A DNA stretch of 64,000 bases from SAR324 cluster bacterium (GTDB lineage Bacteria; SAR324; NAC60-12). Within the stretch, counting starts at the first letter, position 1; the number at the start of each line of letters is the position of its first letter. The position numbers and the translations under genes are program-made. The stretch is taken from positions 62,001 through 126,000 of the forward strand of contig JADFZZ010000002.1 in NCBI GenBank assembly GCA_015232315.1, written 5' to 3'. A model generated the notes under the pieces. The model worked only from the letters and a program-made list of their open reading frames with translations. It made no database searches and was not told where the DNA came from. Positions 33,652 through 43,411 of the stretch are shown here, in pieces.

Positions 33652-34053
33652 GCATGGGATTTAACGCATAGAGTTACATCCCCCTAACCGATGATATCGA
33701 AAACCGCCAGACCAGAGCCTGTTTGGTTCAGACAGTTTTTTCCCCGGAGATTAGTCCCCTATTTTGCATATCCAGTCCTGAACATGAAATATCGAATGCC
33801 GAATGAGAAAAACAGTCATTTTCAGCACACCTCATGATTCGAAATTCCTTATCAATCACCTCAGACTCTGGTACATGCCAGAGTCTTCCGACATGATTCC
33901 ACGTCAAAGCAAATATTTCTGCTGAGAATGCCTTAATTTTAGGCATGATCGAGAATGGTTGATTATTTTTTATCAACCTCACGCCAACGTCAACTCGCCT
34001 AAAAATGTTTTTAAATCAAATTATTCCAGTGTCTTACATTTTGTTAAAAAGAA

Positions 34054-34069
34054 TGGCACACCTTCTGCT
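34054..34069 (+). promoter_or_regulatory. Sigma-54 (-24/-12) promoter of amtB
   Basis: TGGCAC-ACCTT-CTGCT matches the sigma-54 consensus TGGCAC-N5-TTGCA with the required GG-N10-GC spacing. Transcription would begin near 34081, leaving a leader of about 140 bases before amtB. That leader includes a small CCTC...GAGG hairpin near 34120. Sigma-54 control fits nitrogen regulation through NtrC; I did not find a clear NtrC site. Confidence 0.7.
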
Positions 34070-34223
34070 CAAAGGAATACAAGTTCATTTTAGAACTCTT
34101 AACAACTGATTCCCTGATCTGCCTCGAGCAACGGGTGAGGTAACACAAAGATTCAGGCTATTCATTAAGTAACGGGATCGGGGAATTGGTTTTTAATAAC
34201 CTATTATTCAATTAAGGAGTCAG

Positions 34224-35441
34224 ATGGAATTTTCAGCAGAAATGAAATATGTCCTGGATACAATCTGGTTGTTGATCAGCGGAAGTCTTGTCATGTGGAT
34301 GGCCGCAGGTTTTGCCATGCTTGAGGCCGGATTGGTAAGAACCAAAAACGTCACAGCGATTTTGACAAAAAATGTGACCTTGTACGCGCTTGCGTGTATT
34401 GCGTATTATATCATCGGCTACAACCTGATGTATGGTTCAGGCAATGCCGTTTTGGGGATGGGTTTGTTCATGTCAGACATCACCAATGATAAACATAGTG
34501 TGATTGCGGACTTTTTCTTTCAGGTCGTGTTTGTGGCAACCGCCGCATCGGTTGTTTCAGGAGCTGTTGCTGAACGGATCAAATTCTGGCCATTCATGAT
34601 TTTTACCCTGATTCTGACTTCAATCATTTATCCCATTCAGGGGCATTGGTCATGGGGTGGTAGCGCCTTGGGCGGATTGATGGATGGATTCAAGGATTTC
34701 GCAGGTTCAACCATCGTTCACTCTGTTGGTGGATGGGCGGCTCTGGCAGGTGTGTTACTGCTCGGACCTCGCAAAGGAAAATATGACGCACAGGGACGTG
34801 TCCATCCGATTCCAGGTTCCAATTTGGGAATGGCAACTCTCGGAGCCTTGATTCTGTGGCTTGGATGGTTTGGTTTCAATGGCGGATCACAATTGGCCAT
34901 GGGATCAAAAGCAGATGTGGATGCAATTGCCAATGTGATTGCCAATACAAATATCGCGGCTTGTGCAGGAGCCGTAGTGGCAATGATTCTGACCCAGATT
35001 CTGTATAAAAAAGTGGATCTTACCATGGTGTTGAACGGTGCCTTGGCTGGATTGGTTGCAATCACTGCCGGCCCCGACTATCCAAACATGGGAATTTCCA
35101 TTCTGATTGCTTCTATCGGTGCGGTTCTGGTGGTGTTTGCAGTTCCTTTCTTTGATAAAATGAAAATTGATGATCCAGTCGGAGCATTGTCTGTTCACCT
35201 CGTCAATGGAATCTGGGGAACTCTGGCGGTTGGAATCTTCAACCCTGACGCCTCTCTGTTCGCGCAAATCAAAGGGATTGTGATTGTCGGAATATTCACT
35301 TTTTCATGCAGCCTGGCAATCTGGTCATTGATCAAAATGACAGTCGGCATTCGGGTTCCTGAAGAAGAAGAATACGAAGGTTCAGATATCGCTGAATTCG
35401 GATTGGAAGCATATCCTGAATTTGTGGCTGGTAAAAACTGA
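34224..35441 (+). CDS. amtB: AmtB ammonium transporter
   Basis: 405 residues, GGAG before the ATG, eleven hydrophobic segments. Pore motifs are present: MWMAAGFAMLEAGLVRTKN, DFFFQVVFVATAASVVSGAVAER, the first pore histidine in IVHSVGGWAALAG and the second in SVHLVNGIWGTLAVG, and LWLGWFGFNGGSQLA. The cytoplasmic tail is short. Usually a PII gene (glnK) is next to amtB; none is present here. A sigma-54 promoter lies upstream and an intrinsic terminator downstream, so it is a single-gene unit. Confidence 0.95.
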   Translation: MEFSAEMKYVLDTIWLLISGSLVMWMAAGFAMLEAGLVRTKNVTAILTKNVTLYALACIAYYIIGYNLMYGSGNAVLGMGLFMSDITNDKHSVIADFFFQVVFVATAASVVSGAVAERIKFWPFMIFTLILTSIIYPIQGHWSWGGSALGGLMDGFKDFAGSTIVHSVGGWAALAGVLLLGPRKGKYDAQGRVHPIPGSNLGMATLGALILWLGWFGFNGGSQLAMGSKADVDAIANVIANTNIAACAGAVVAMILTQILYKKVDLTMVLNGALAGLVAITAGPDYPNMGISILIASIGAVLVVFAVPFFDKMKIDDPVGALSVHLVNGIWGTLAVGIFNPDASLFAQIKGIVIVGIFTFSCSLAIWSLIKMTVGIRVPEEEEYEGSDIAEFGLEAYPEFVAGKN

Positions 35442-35471
35442 TTTCACACATTCTTCTTAAATCCTCCTCAG

Positions 35472-35499
35472 CGGGAGAGGCGTGGTCCTCTCCCGTTTT
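35472..35499 (+). terminator. Rho-independent terminator of amtB
   Basis: CGGGAGAGG-cgtggt-CCTCTCCCG followed by TTTTC, nine base pairs, 30 bases after the amtB stop. Confidence 0.88.
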
Positions 35500-35677
35500 C
35501 ATTTGCAGGAAACCAACTTTATCCTTTTCATTTCATTCCCTTCCGCTATCGCACTCCCAATAATCCACATTGATTGAGCATCTTCAAAATCCTGTACCTT
35601 GAATTTTCCCTTGTTTCCTCTTAGAGTCCGCCTTCGTTCATTTTTTAAATCCACTCGGATCATCAAAAGCAGGAGAC

Positions 35678-37720
35678 ATGCTAAATCTCAATTTATTAAA
35701 TCCCCAACAACGCGAAGCTGTGGTGACCAGCAACGGCCCCATCCTGTTGCTGGCAGGTGCCGGAAGCGGAAAGACCCGGGTGATCACCAACCGCATTGCG
35801 TATCTTGTGCAAAACAAACAGATTCCACCGTCAAAAATTCTGGCAGTGACCTTCACCAACAAGGCGGCCAATGAGATGAAAGAACGGGTTAAGACACTGA
35901 TTGGTCCTGATACCCGTTCCCCTTACATCAGCACCTTTCATTCCCTGTGTGTCGATATTTTACGCAAATCCATTGAACATCTCGGATTCCGCTCCAACTT
36001 CATCATTTATGACGAACACGATCAGCAGAAAGTAATCAAAGGCATACTCGAGGACTATGATCTGGAAGGATCTGATCTGAATGATGTCAAAATTGCGCAT
36101 TGGGAAATTGGCCAAGCCAAAACACACGGCAAAACACCTCAGCATTTTCTGGAAATGCAGGGCTCACCCCGGGCCTTGATGCTGGGGCGGATTTTTCAGG
36201 AATACCAGCGGATTCTCAAAGGATGCAACGCCATTGACTTTGATGACATCCTGAACCTTGCACTCACTTTGTTTGAAGAACATTCCGGCGAAATGGAACC
36301 CATCCGGCAACGTTACCAGTATATCATGGTGGATGAATATCAGGACACCAACCGGATGCAATATCGCCTGTTGCTTCATTTATGCCGACATTCTCGGAAT
36401 CTTTGTGTGGTGGGCGATGATGACCAGTCCATCTATGGCTGGCGCGGTGCGGATATCCGCAATATTCTGGATTTTAAAAAAGATTTTCCTGAAGTAAAAA
36501 TCATCAAACTCGAACAAAATTACCGCTCAACCCAGATCATTCTGGATGCCGCGAATCAGGTGATTTCCAACAACACCGAACGCATGTCGAAAAAACTCTG
36601 GGCTCAGAGCGCCTCTGGAGCAAAACTGGAATGGATTGAGGCCACCGATGAATCGGATGAAATGCAGAAAGTGATTGATCGCATCAAAATCCAGCGGCTC
36701 AAACACCAGCGTAAATATATGGATTACGCGATTCTTTACCGCTCCAATTTCCAGTCCCGTGTCATTGAGGAAGCAATGCGCGAAAACAATATTCCATACC
36801 TGGTGGTTGGAGCCACCAGTTTTTATGACAGGAAGGAAGTCAAGGACGCACTCGCCTATTTACGGCTGATTTATAATCCACGGGATGAGGTCAGTCTGCA
36901 CAGGGTGATCAATTACCCCAAACGCGGTATCGGGCAGTCATCGCTGATTCATGCCAACGAATGTTGCCGGGAATCGGGGAGGCCCCTGTTTGAGATCATG
37001 AGAAACGCAAGCAGACATGCGTCCATAGCCAAAGAAGCAGCGCATTCCATGGAGAATTTTGTCAGAATCATTGACGATTTCCGCCGTCAGTTTGAGGAAC
37101 AGCCATTGAATGTTGTGTTTCGCAGAATTACCGACCAACTGGGCCTGGTTCGGGAACTGGAAAAACAATCCGGCGATGCCAAGGCCAGAGAACGAAAAAT
37201 CGCCTGTCTGCATGAATTGTTACGGTCTATTGATTTATACACCAGCCAATATCCTGACCGCAAACTCAAGGACTATCTGGAGCGGATCATGCTTTTTTCC
37301 CGTGATGACGACAACAATGACAGTGAAAAAGACGCTGTGACACTCATGACTCTGCACAGTGCCAAAGGGTTGGAGTTTCCCAATGTTTTCATGGTCGGCA
37401 TGGCTGAAGGCGTGTTTCCCAACAAACGAACCATTGATGAAGGCGGCGAACATGAAGAACGCCGGTTGTGTTATGTGGGAATTACCCGGGCTCGCAAGGA
37501 ACTTACATTTTCCATGGCTCGTGAACGAAAACGCTATGGAGAGGTTATCCGCCAGGAACCATCCCGATTTTTGAAAGAAATTGACCCTGAACTGTTTCTG
37601 ATTCCAATCGGCACAAAAATAAGCGGGGCTCAGAAAGAAGAAAAACGGATACAGGCACGTTCCGATTTCTTTGCGGCCATTCAATCCTTAAAATCACAAC
37701 CAGGAACAGGAGGAAAATGA
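35678..37720 (+). CDS. UvrD/Rep/PcrA-family DNA helicase
   Basis: 680 residues, AGGAG before the ATG. All SF1A motifs are visible: Q motif LNPQQREAV, motif I AGAGSGKTRVI, Ia FTNKAANEMKERV, II IMVDEYQDTN, III GDDDQSIYGWRGA, IV QNYRST, V LMTLHSAKGLEF, VI VGITRARKEL. The length and the lack of an extra nuclease domain fit Rep/PcrA rather than RecB or AddA. It unwinds DNA 3'-5' in repair or replication restart. The last codons overlap the ATG of the esterase gene, so the pair is co-transcribed. Confidence 0.93.
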   Translation: MLNLNLLNPQQREAVVTSNGPILLLAGAGSGKTRVITNRIAYLVQNKQIPPSKILAVTFTNKAANEMKERVKTLIGPDTRSPYISTFHSLCVDILRKSIEHLGFRSNFIIYDEHDQQKVIKGILEDYDLEGSDLNDVKIAHWEIGQAKTHGKTPQHFLEMQGSPRALMLGRIFQEYQRILKGCNAIDFDDILNLALTLFEEHSGEMEPIRQRYQYIMVDEYQDTNRMQYRLLLHLCRHSRNLCVVGDDDQSIYGWRGADIRNILDFKKDFPEVKIIKLEQNYRSTQIILDAANQVISNNTERMSKKLWAQSASGAKLEWIEATDESDEMQKVIDRIKIQRLKHQRKYMDYAILYRSNFQSRVIEEAMRENNIPYLVVGATSFYDRKEVKDALAYLRLIYNPRDEVSLHRVINYPKRGIGQSSLIHANECCRESGRPLFEIMRNASRHASIAKEAAHSMENFVRIIDDFRRQFEEQPLNVVFRRITDQLGLVRELEKQSGDAKARERKIACLHELLRSIDLYTSQYPDRKLKDYLERIMLFSRDDDNNDSEKDAVTLMTLHSAKGLEFPNVFMVGMAEGVFPNKRTIDEGGEHEERRLCYVGITRARKELTFSMARERKRYGEVIRQEPSRFLKEIDPELFLIPIGTKISGAQKEEKRIQARSDFFAAIQSLKSQPGTGGK

Positions 37721-38343
37721 TGAAACCATTGCATCTGATGATCATGATGACTCTGTGGGGCAGTCTGACAACCGGCTCACTCATGGCTGAAACCAAAGTA
37801 TTGATCCTTGGGGATTCCCTGACGGAAGGCTTTGGCGTGGGAAAGGAAGAAGCGTTTCCGGCCCGTTTGCAAACTTCCTTGCAGGATCTGGGTCGAAAAG
37901 ATGTGCTGATCGTCAATGCCGGCATCAGCGGTTCCACGAGTGCCAGTGCGTTATCCCGCTTGCGGTGGTACATGAAAAATAAACCGGATATCCTGTTGCT
38001 GGCTCTTGGCGGCAATGATGGTTTGCGAGGACTCGATGTGGAACAAATGCGAAAACATCTGGCCGGCACCATTGAATACGCCATGAAAAACAAGGTGAGG
38101 GTCCTTCTTGCGGGAATGAAAATGCCCTTCAATTACGGCGAGGCTTATACCCTGGCGTTCGAACAGGTATTTTTTGATCTGGGAAAACAATATGAGATTC
38201 CCCTGATTCCCTTTTTACTGGAAGGTGTGGGCGGACAACCTGAAATGAACTTGCCTGACGGCATCCATCCAACACCACAGGGACATGAAATCATTGCCGG
38301 AACCGTCATGAAATACCTGCTCCCCCTGCTGGATCAACCCTAG
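37720..38343 (+). CDS. SGNH/GDSL-family esterase, TesA-like
   Basis: The second ATG (37720) follows AGGAGGAAA; 207 residues. Signal peptide (GSLTTGSLMA), then block I LGDSLTEGFGV with the nucleophile Ser, the glycine block NAGISGST, block III LALGGNDGLRG with the catalytic Asn, and block V DGIHPTPQGH with the Asp/His pair. This matches the TesA/arylesterase branch: a periplasmic acyl-hydrolase for thioesters, aryl esters or lysophospholipids. It overlaps the end of the helicase gene. In many genomes TesA is paired with an ABC transporter, absent here. Confidence 0.9.
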   Translation: MKPLHLMIMMTLWGSLTTGSLMAETKVLILGDSLTEGFGVGKEEAFPARLQTSLQDLGRKDVLIVNAGISGSTSASALSRLRWYMKNKPDILLLALGGNDGLRGLDVEQMRKHLAGTIEYAMKNKVRVLLAGMKMPFNYGEAYTLAFEQVFFDLGKQYEIPLIPFLLEGVGGQPEMNLPDGIHPTPQGHEIIAGTVMKYLLPLLDQP

Positions 38344-38518
38344 GAGTTTGTCTGACTTAAAAACTCGATTTGTGCAGGTACTTTTTTAACCACGAAAAAC
38401 ACGAAGGAAAAAAGGGCATATTTACAAGAAAACTTGAAAAATAGGGGTTCACTGAGGAATTCATTTGATAATGAAAAACAAGACAGAATAGTTTTCAATG
38501 ATTTTCAGGAGAAGCGCA

Positions 38519-39385
38519 ATGACAGTAAGAAGGATGATACTCTGCATGGTGCTGATCATAGCAATACCGCTATGGGCAGAAGCCGGGTTTTCAAGAACAG
38601 AAATTGAATTGATCGCGAACAAACTTGAAGGAGCCGATATACCCTCGGAATTTGTTTACAGAACTCTTGCAGACGAGCGTCTGGAAAAACTGGACATCGT
38701 GGTGTCCCGTAATGTTTTTAATCAGGAATCGCAACGGGACTATGAAAGTTTCACCAATGGATATTCCCTGCATGTTGCCCGACGATTTTACAAAAAATGG
38801 CATTCGAAATTAACACAGGCCAGTCAACGCTTTCAGGTGGATCCGCATGTGATTGTGGCCATTCTGCTGGTTGAAACCGCGTTTGGTCAATTTCCCGGCC
38901 AGTTTCCTGTCATCTCCGTGTATGCGTCCATGGTTCTGGCTTATGAGGAGTTGCGACTGGAACAACAGGAAATAGGGATTCCACCAGCCCTTTCAGAGCA
39001 GGATGCGTATTTTGAAAAACGTCTGAAAACCAAGGCAACCTGGGCATTGGAAGAACTCAGATCCATTCTCTTGATGGGTTCTCTCAAGAATATTGATATT
39101 CTCAATTTAAGAGGGAGTTACGCGGGAGCGTTCGGAGTGCCCCAGTTTATTCCGTCAAGCTATCTGAGTTGGGGTTATGATGGAAACCATGATGGTCATG
39201 TCGATCTGTTTCAGATTCCAGATGCTATTTATTCGGTCGCGAATTATCTGAGCGAACATGGTTGGAAAGGGACTGAGCTGACTCGTGCTGAAAATTATGA
39301 GGCTGTTTTGGGCTATAATTACAGCAGGATTTATGCGGATACGGTCATTCAGGTCGCAGGGAAGTTGAAGAAAAAAACATTATGA
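38519..39385 (+). CDS. MltB-like lytic transglycosylase
   Basis: The ATG at 38519 has AGGAG seven bases before it, giving 288 residues; an ATG 21 bases up lacks a site. Signal peptide (MILCMVLIIAIPLWAEA). The SLT/MltB domain has the catalytic Glu in AILLVETAFGQFPG, the GSYAGAFGVPQFIPSSYLSW motif and DGHVDLFQIPDAIYSVANYLSEHGW. The enzyme cleaves peptidoglycan glycan strands to 1,6-anhydro-MurNAc. No lipobox, so it is soluble periplasmic rather than lipid-anchored. Its stop overlaps the stop of the convergent TetR gene by six bases. Confidence 0.9.
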   Translation: MTVRRMILCMVLIIAIPLWAEAGFSRTEIELIANKLEGADIPSEFVYRTLADERLEKLDIVVSRNVFNQESQRDYESFTNGYSLHVARRFYKKWHSKLTQASQRFQVDPHVIVAILLVETAFGQFPGQFPVISVYASMVLAYEELRLEQQEIGIPPALSEQDAYFEKRLKTKATWALEELRSILLMGSLKNIDILNLRGSYAGAFGVPQFIPSSYLSWGYDGNHDGHVDLFQIPDAIYSVANYLSEHGWKGTELTRAENYEAVLGYNYSRIYADTVIQVAGKLKKKTL

Positions 39386-40090
39386 AACCGGTGGCCTGCC
39401 ATCAGGCAGAATAACAGCCTGGATCCAGGCAATGAGTTCCACGTAATAATCATCGACACCAATGCCACGGCGTTTGTGTTTCCAGTGTTTCAGATACCAA
39501 TCCTGTAACATGGCGATCAGAAAACTGACCGTGATGGAGGGATTCTGGATTTTGAAAATTTCCTGTGTCATGCCTTCCTTCAGGCATGTTAAAAAAATGT
39601 TCTCAATAAAAAATTCCCCGTCAATCAGTCGTTCCCGTCGAGCCTTGCTGAAATGCTGGCTTTCCATGTGAGTCACATAAAACCAGGGTTGAAGCAACTC
39701 TGTCAGATAGAGGTGCATGCGAATGTTCCATTGTAGTTTTTCCCAGGCGTTGACGTGAGATTCCCCGGAGTTCATAAAAATCTGTTCGACCATGGCCCTT
39801 CCCTGCTCCTGAATCATTTCCAGCAATTCTTCCTTGCTCTGAAAATAGGAATACAGCGATCCCAGACTCATGCCGGTGGCTTCACTGATATTGCGCATGG
39901 TCATGGCATGAAATCCCTTACGGATGCTTAACTTCAGCACTTCATCAAAAATGTGGATCAGATTTTTGATAGCAATGTCTTCATTCCGGATTTTGATTTT
40001 ATCCCGGTTTTTCAGATACACTTCCCGGGCCAGTGTCTTTTTGAGCAACTCGGGACGTGAGGCAAACGCGTCATAGGTGAGCGGATTCAT
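39380..40090 (-). CDS. TetR-family transcriptional regulator
   Basis: 236 residues. After an unusual 45-residue basic N-terminal extension the TetR HTH is clear (GFHAMTMRNISEATGMSLGSLYSYFQSKEELL, given here in outline). The ligand-binding C-terminal domain has no recognisable subfamily. Its start overlaps the stop of the PQQ-type dehydrogenase gene by four bases (ATGA), so it is co-transcribed with it and may regulate that gene or fatty-acid/alcohol functions. The operator at 18967 is a possible but unproven target. Confidence 0.88.
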   Translation of the reverse strand: MNPLTYDAFASRPELLKKTLAREVYLKNRDKIKIRNEDIAIKNLIHIFDEVLKLSIRKGFHAMTMRNISEATGMSLGSLYSYFQSKEELLEMIQEQGRAMVEQIFMNSGESHVNAWEKLQWNIRMHLYLTELLQPWFYVTHMESQHFSKARRERLIDGEFFIENIFLTCLKEGMTQEIFKIQNPSITVSFLIAMLQDWYLKHWKHKRRGIGVDDYYVELIAWIQAVILPDGRPPVS

Positions 40091-41871
40091 GCGGAATTCC
40101 GTTTGTTTTTGCGTCGACGCAGGCTGGCAACGATGCCCATCAAAAGAAGGGTTCCAAACACTCCAAGCAGAAAAGTAACTGTGGGCCGGGCATTATAATC
40201 CGTGTTCCACCACATGATGAATTTAAACAAGTATTCCTCCAGGGTGCTCTTCACAATGCTGTGTGTGGAAACCAGTGTCATCAGATAATCGGAGATCATA
40301 CTGATTTCATGTGGAGGCAAATTGGGATGAGACGGGGGCGGTTTCGTTGTTTGAAATTGCGGATCGGTCAAATAAGTTTGAATCCAGAGTTTGACCGAAG
40401 CTTCAGCAGGTTGAGTCAGCAACTGCTGGCGTAAGGCCATGTATTTGGAATAAGGTTCCTGTTGAAGGCTTTGCATCTCTTCGAGTTGCTTGCGGTATGA
40501 GGTGGACTCAAGTCTTGTCTGGATGATGGAAACAAGTCCATCCAGCGCAAGGCCTTTGTTGTCACCAATACCATTCACACTGTGGCATTTGTAGCATTTG
40601 CGCGCCTGAAACAATTGAGAGCCGGCGAGTTTGCTTTCATCAGAAGGTTTTCCTTCCTGACGGACCAGTTTGAAAATCGTGGTTTCACCCGAAGGGTCAG
40701 GGAACATTCCTGCGAAATAGATCCCATCAGGCCCCTCTGCCGCGGGAACCAGTAATTGACGGTAATTCCCATGAAACCAGACCAGATGTTCCGGTTTTCC
40801 CTGCATGCCATAACCCTGTTTGACCGGATAGCTGGTCAGCATAACCTTACCGGCGTGAGATGGACCCATTTCAGAAGGGGTTCCTCCTTGTGTCACCACC
40901 AGGCGATTCTGCCAGTAAGGGAACCGGGTGTTTTTTCCCAGATACATCATGCCGGCCGGGCCGACGGAGCCGTACCAGATCCAGAAGCCATCGCCTTTCA
41001 TGCTTTCATTGGTTCCATCCCACAGATAATTTTTTCCGGGCAAGGTCTCAATCAGCCGGTCACGGTTGGGGCCGTTGTCGGTGATGTAAAGGGTGTTGTT
41101 GTCATCCAGTGCCGGACCAAACGGATTGCGGAATCCATAAGCATAAATGTAGTTGGCGATAGAGTGCGGGTCCAACGGATTGTAAAACGGATTATCCTGA
41201 GGTGCTGAAAAATCCAGGTTCATTCGCAGCATCTTCCCATTGGGATTATCCAGTCCCTGCGCTTTGTGTGACGCATGCCCATCACCGACACCGACATAAA
41301 GCTTGCCATCGGTGCTGATCACACACTTGCCGATCTGATGCGAGATTCCAGATTCATCCTGATCGAAAATTCGGGTGAATTCTGTGAATTTTTTGGGTTT
41401 CAGACCAAACGCACGGGTTTCATGTTCAAAGCGCACAATTTTGTTATAGATCAGTCCGTTTCTGAAATAAATAGTGGTGGCAAAGATATAACCGGTTCCG
41501 GGATCAAGGCAGAGTCCGGCAAGGCCCAGTTCAGCGTTCATGTGAGGCAGTTCAGAGGGGGGGCGGTAAGCATTGACGTGTTCCTGATAGACATAAATGC
41601 TACGGTCATTGGTCACGACCTTGATGGTTCCCCGCAGTTCCGTGACATAATACAGCGGATCTTTGGGGTCCGGGCCCGGATTGGGCACAAACATGATTTC
41701 TACAGGAAAGGCCCAGCCTTGTGTATCAGCGACAATGGCATGATCCTTGACGGTGCCCCAGTCTTCCACGCCGTTACCCGTGCCTGCACACGGAAAAATA
41801 AACAGCAGGATTAAAACGAGTAGCCCTTGTTTCAACATAGGATTCATATAAAAAAAATTAAAAAATTTCAT
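40087..41871 (-). CDS. PQQ-type sugar/aldose dehydrogenase-like protein with cytochrome c and TM anchor
   Basis: I start at the ATG at 41871 (594 residues; a GTG three codons up is possible). N-terminal signal (GLLVLILLFIFPCAG). A six-bladed propeller like soluble glucose/sorbosone dehydrogenases spans about 35-420, with LGLAGLCLDPGTGYIFATTI, VGVGDGHASHKA, YAYGFRNPFGPALD and a NYLWDGTNE loop. A monohaem cytochrome c domain follows (CYKCH), and a C-terminal TM helix with basic tail (LLLMGIVASLRRRKNK). It probably oxidises a sugar or related alcohol in the periplasm and passes electrons to the chain. PQQ binding is inferred from family. No PQQ-synthesis genes are next to it. Confidence 0.8.
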   Translation of the reverse strand: MKFFNFFYMNPMLKQGLLVLILLFIFPCAGTGNGVEDWGTVKDHAIVADTQGWAFPVEIMFVPNPGPDPKDPLYYVTELRGTIKVVTNDRSIYVYQEHVNAYRPPSELPHMNAELGLAGLCLDPGTGYIFATTIYFRNGLIYNKIVRFEHETRAFGLKPKKFTEFTRIFDQDESGISHQIGKCVISTDGKLYVGVGDGHASHKAQGLDNPNGKMLRMNLDFSAPQDNPFYNPLDPHSIANYIYAYGFRNPFGPALDDNNTLYITDNGPNRDRLIETLPGKNYLWDGTNESMKGDGFWIWYGSVGPAGMMYLGKNTRFPYWQNRLVVTQGGTPSEMGPSHAGKVMLTSYPVKQGYGMQGKPEHLVWFHGNYRQLLVPAAEGPDGIYFAGMFPDPSGETTIFKLVRQEGKPSDESKLAGSQLFQARKCYKCHSVNGIGDNKGLALDGLVSIIQTRLESTSYRKQLEEMQSLQQEPYSKYMALRQQLLTQPAEASVKLWIQTYLTDPQFQTTKPPPSHPNLPPHEISMISDYLMTLVSTHSIVKSTLEEYLFKFIMWWNTDYNARPTVTFLLGVFGTLLLMGIVASLRRRKNKRNSA

Positions 41872-41968
41872 GAGAGCCACTCAAGATTTTTGAAAGGGTG
41901 TCGATAAGAAGTGTAATGAGAGCGATTACTTTCAGCATCAACCCGAAACCCTAACTCCAAGAGGCATT

Positions 41969-42070
41969 ATGAAACGACTGAACAATTTCCCTGTAGAACG
42001 TCTTTGTATCCGAACACGTTGCGCGCATCGATTGAATGCGGAAGAAATGCTGATCCGCCGCGGAATGTGA
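41969..42070 (+). CDS. Possible 33-residue peptide
   Basis: ATG at 41969 preceded by AAGAGG at a fitting distance; MKRLNNFPVERLCIRTRCAH is followed by LNAEEMLIRRGM and a stop. Basic, two Cys. Only the ribosome site and the open frame support it. It sits between two minus-strand genes. Confidence 0.25.
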   Translation: MKRLNNFPVERLCIRTRCAHRLNAEEMLIRRGM

Positions 42071-42130
42071 TTTGACCATATTTTTTACAAGCATCAAGCC
42101 AACGGATGACCTTCGCTGGCTTGAGGTGTT

Positions 42131-43378
42131 TTAAATCACTTCGCCAAACAGCGCAAACAGTTGAAACAACCCTGCGCAAGCCCCCAGAACAGCACCGACC
42201 GCAATCAAAATCCATTCATCCTGCTCAAATACCGGATGCAGAATCCGTTCAAATTCAAGAGGTGTCAAACTTTTCATGCGTTCACACAGCACCTGACTGA
42301 CATTCATGGATTCCTCCATGTAGGGATGGAAGGCTCTGACCGTATCAGGAAGCGTCTGGACCACTTTATCACACGCCATGTTTTTCAAATCAATATATCC
42401 TTTGGTGGTTAAAACCAGTTGGAACAGAGGCTTGACCAGTCCAGCATAGTTATCGACCATGTGTTTGACATTGTGATGCACAATCTGCAGTACTTTGGCG
42501 GAATGGGTTCCATGAAGAATGGCATCCAGAATACGTTGCGGAGTCAACACCTTGCTCGATACCATCTTCCCATATTCCTCGGCCACTTCAGGTTGTCGTT
42601 TCAGAAACACGCCCTGAAAGGTAAAAGGTCCAACTTTTTTGGGTTCAATCGGTTTGAACACCATTTTTAAGGCGAGCCAGTTGGTGGCATATCCCACAAA
42701 GGCACCTGCCAGAGGTAGAATCCACCAGGCTTTGATAAAAAACCAGATACCCATCTGGAGCAGACCAAACAGAAATCCAAAATGAAATCCGGAATGTTCA
42801 ATGAATTTGAATTCCCTGGATCCAACACGGAGAAACATTTCATTGCCCAACGCTTTGTCATCCATCAGGGTCCGGATGACCATCTGCTTGACATCAAACA
42901 AATCTTCAATGTTATTTTTCATTTCAGTCAGAACCTGCATGAACACCTCAGGCAGATCCCGTTGAATCCTGCGGAATACTTCATCCTTGACCATTTGCGG
43001 CACAGATTCCCAGAACGTGGGAGCGCTGTTTTCCATGATATCTTCAATCAGATATTCCGGCATGGTCTCCAGTTTATGGGCCATATGCTGTACTGCCAGG
43101 GAAGGATCAAAGTTTTCAAATAATTCCTTCACACTGATCAAGCGTGGAACCATGATGTCCACGGATAACGCCGCCATTTTTTCTGATTTTGCCGGAATGA
43201 TCCCCTGCCAGCCGAGATATGGCGGATAACCGAAAAAATCGATAGGATAAAACATCATTTTAATGGCAACCACGTTGGTTCCCCAGCCCACAATAGCACT
43301 AATGAAGGGCATGCTGGCATACAGCCAGAAGTCTTGGGTTTGCAGAAGTTCAGTGAACTGCTGAAATAAAGTGATCAT
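42131..43378 (-). CDS. DUF445-family membrane protein
   Basis: 415 residues. Two signature halves: an N-terminal membrane helix with GWGTNVVAIKMMFYPIDF and a second helix near residue 225 with FVGYATNWLALKMVFKPIEP. Long helical stretches lie between, and a C-terminal TM hairpin (IAVGAVLGACAGLFQLFALF). The family occurs widely in bacteria without known function; a role at membrane contact or organisation has been suggested. The paired NxxAIKM/NWLALKMVF motifs make the call certain. A 76-base hairpin lies upstream between it and the cyclase gene. Confidence 0.85.
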   Translation of the reverse strand: MITLFQQFTELLQTQDFWLYASMPFISAIVGWGTNVVAIKMMFYPIDFFGYPPYLGWQGIIPAKSEKMAALSVDIMVPRLISVKELFENFDPSLAVQHMAHKLETMPEYLIEDIMENSAPTFWESVPQMVKDEVFRRIQRDLPEVFMQVLTEMKNNIEDLFDVKQMVIRTLMDDKALGNEMFLRVGSREFKFIEHSGFHFGFLFGLLQMGIWFFIKAWWILPLAGAFVGYATNWLALKMVFKPIEPKKVGPFTFQGVFLKRQPEVAEEYGKMVSSKVLTPQRILDAILHGTHSAKVLQIVHHNVKHMVDNYAGLVKPLFQLVLTTKGYIDLKNMACDKVVQTLPDTVRAFHPYMEESMNVSQVLCERMKSLTPLEFERILHPVFEQDEWILIAVGAVLGACAGLFQLFALFGEVI

Positions 43379-43411
43379 GAGTCAGTCCGGCAACAAGTCA
43401 GGATCATTGAT

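Noticed and set aside
33728-33982. 84-codon minus-strand ORF before amtB
   Set aside because: No ribosome site, no hydrophobic or domain pattern; not supported.
34081-34223. Riboswitch in the amtB leader
   Set aside because: A small hairpin can be drawn, but no known riboswitch motif (such as glnA or c-di-GMP) is recognisable.
38344-38497. Possible gene between the esterase and MltB
   Set aside because: Only A-rich sequence of the ACCACGAAAAACACGAAG type, a common intergenic motif; no ORF with a ribosome site.
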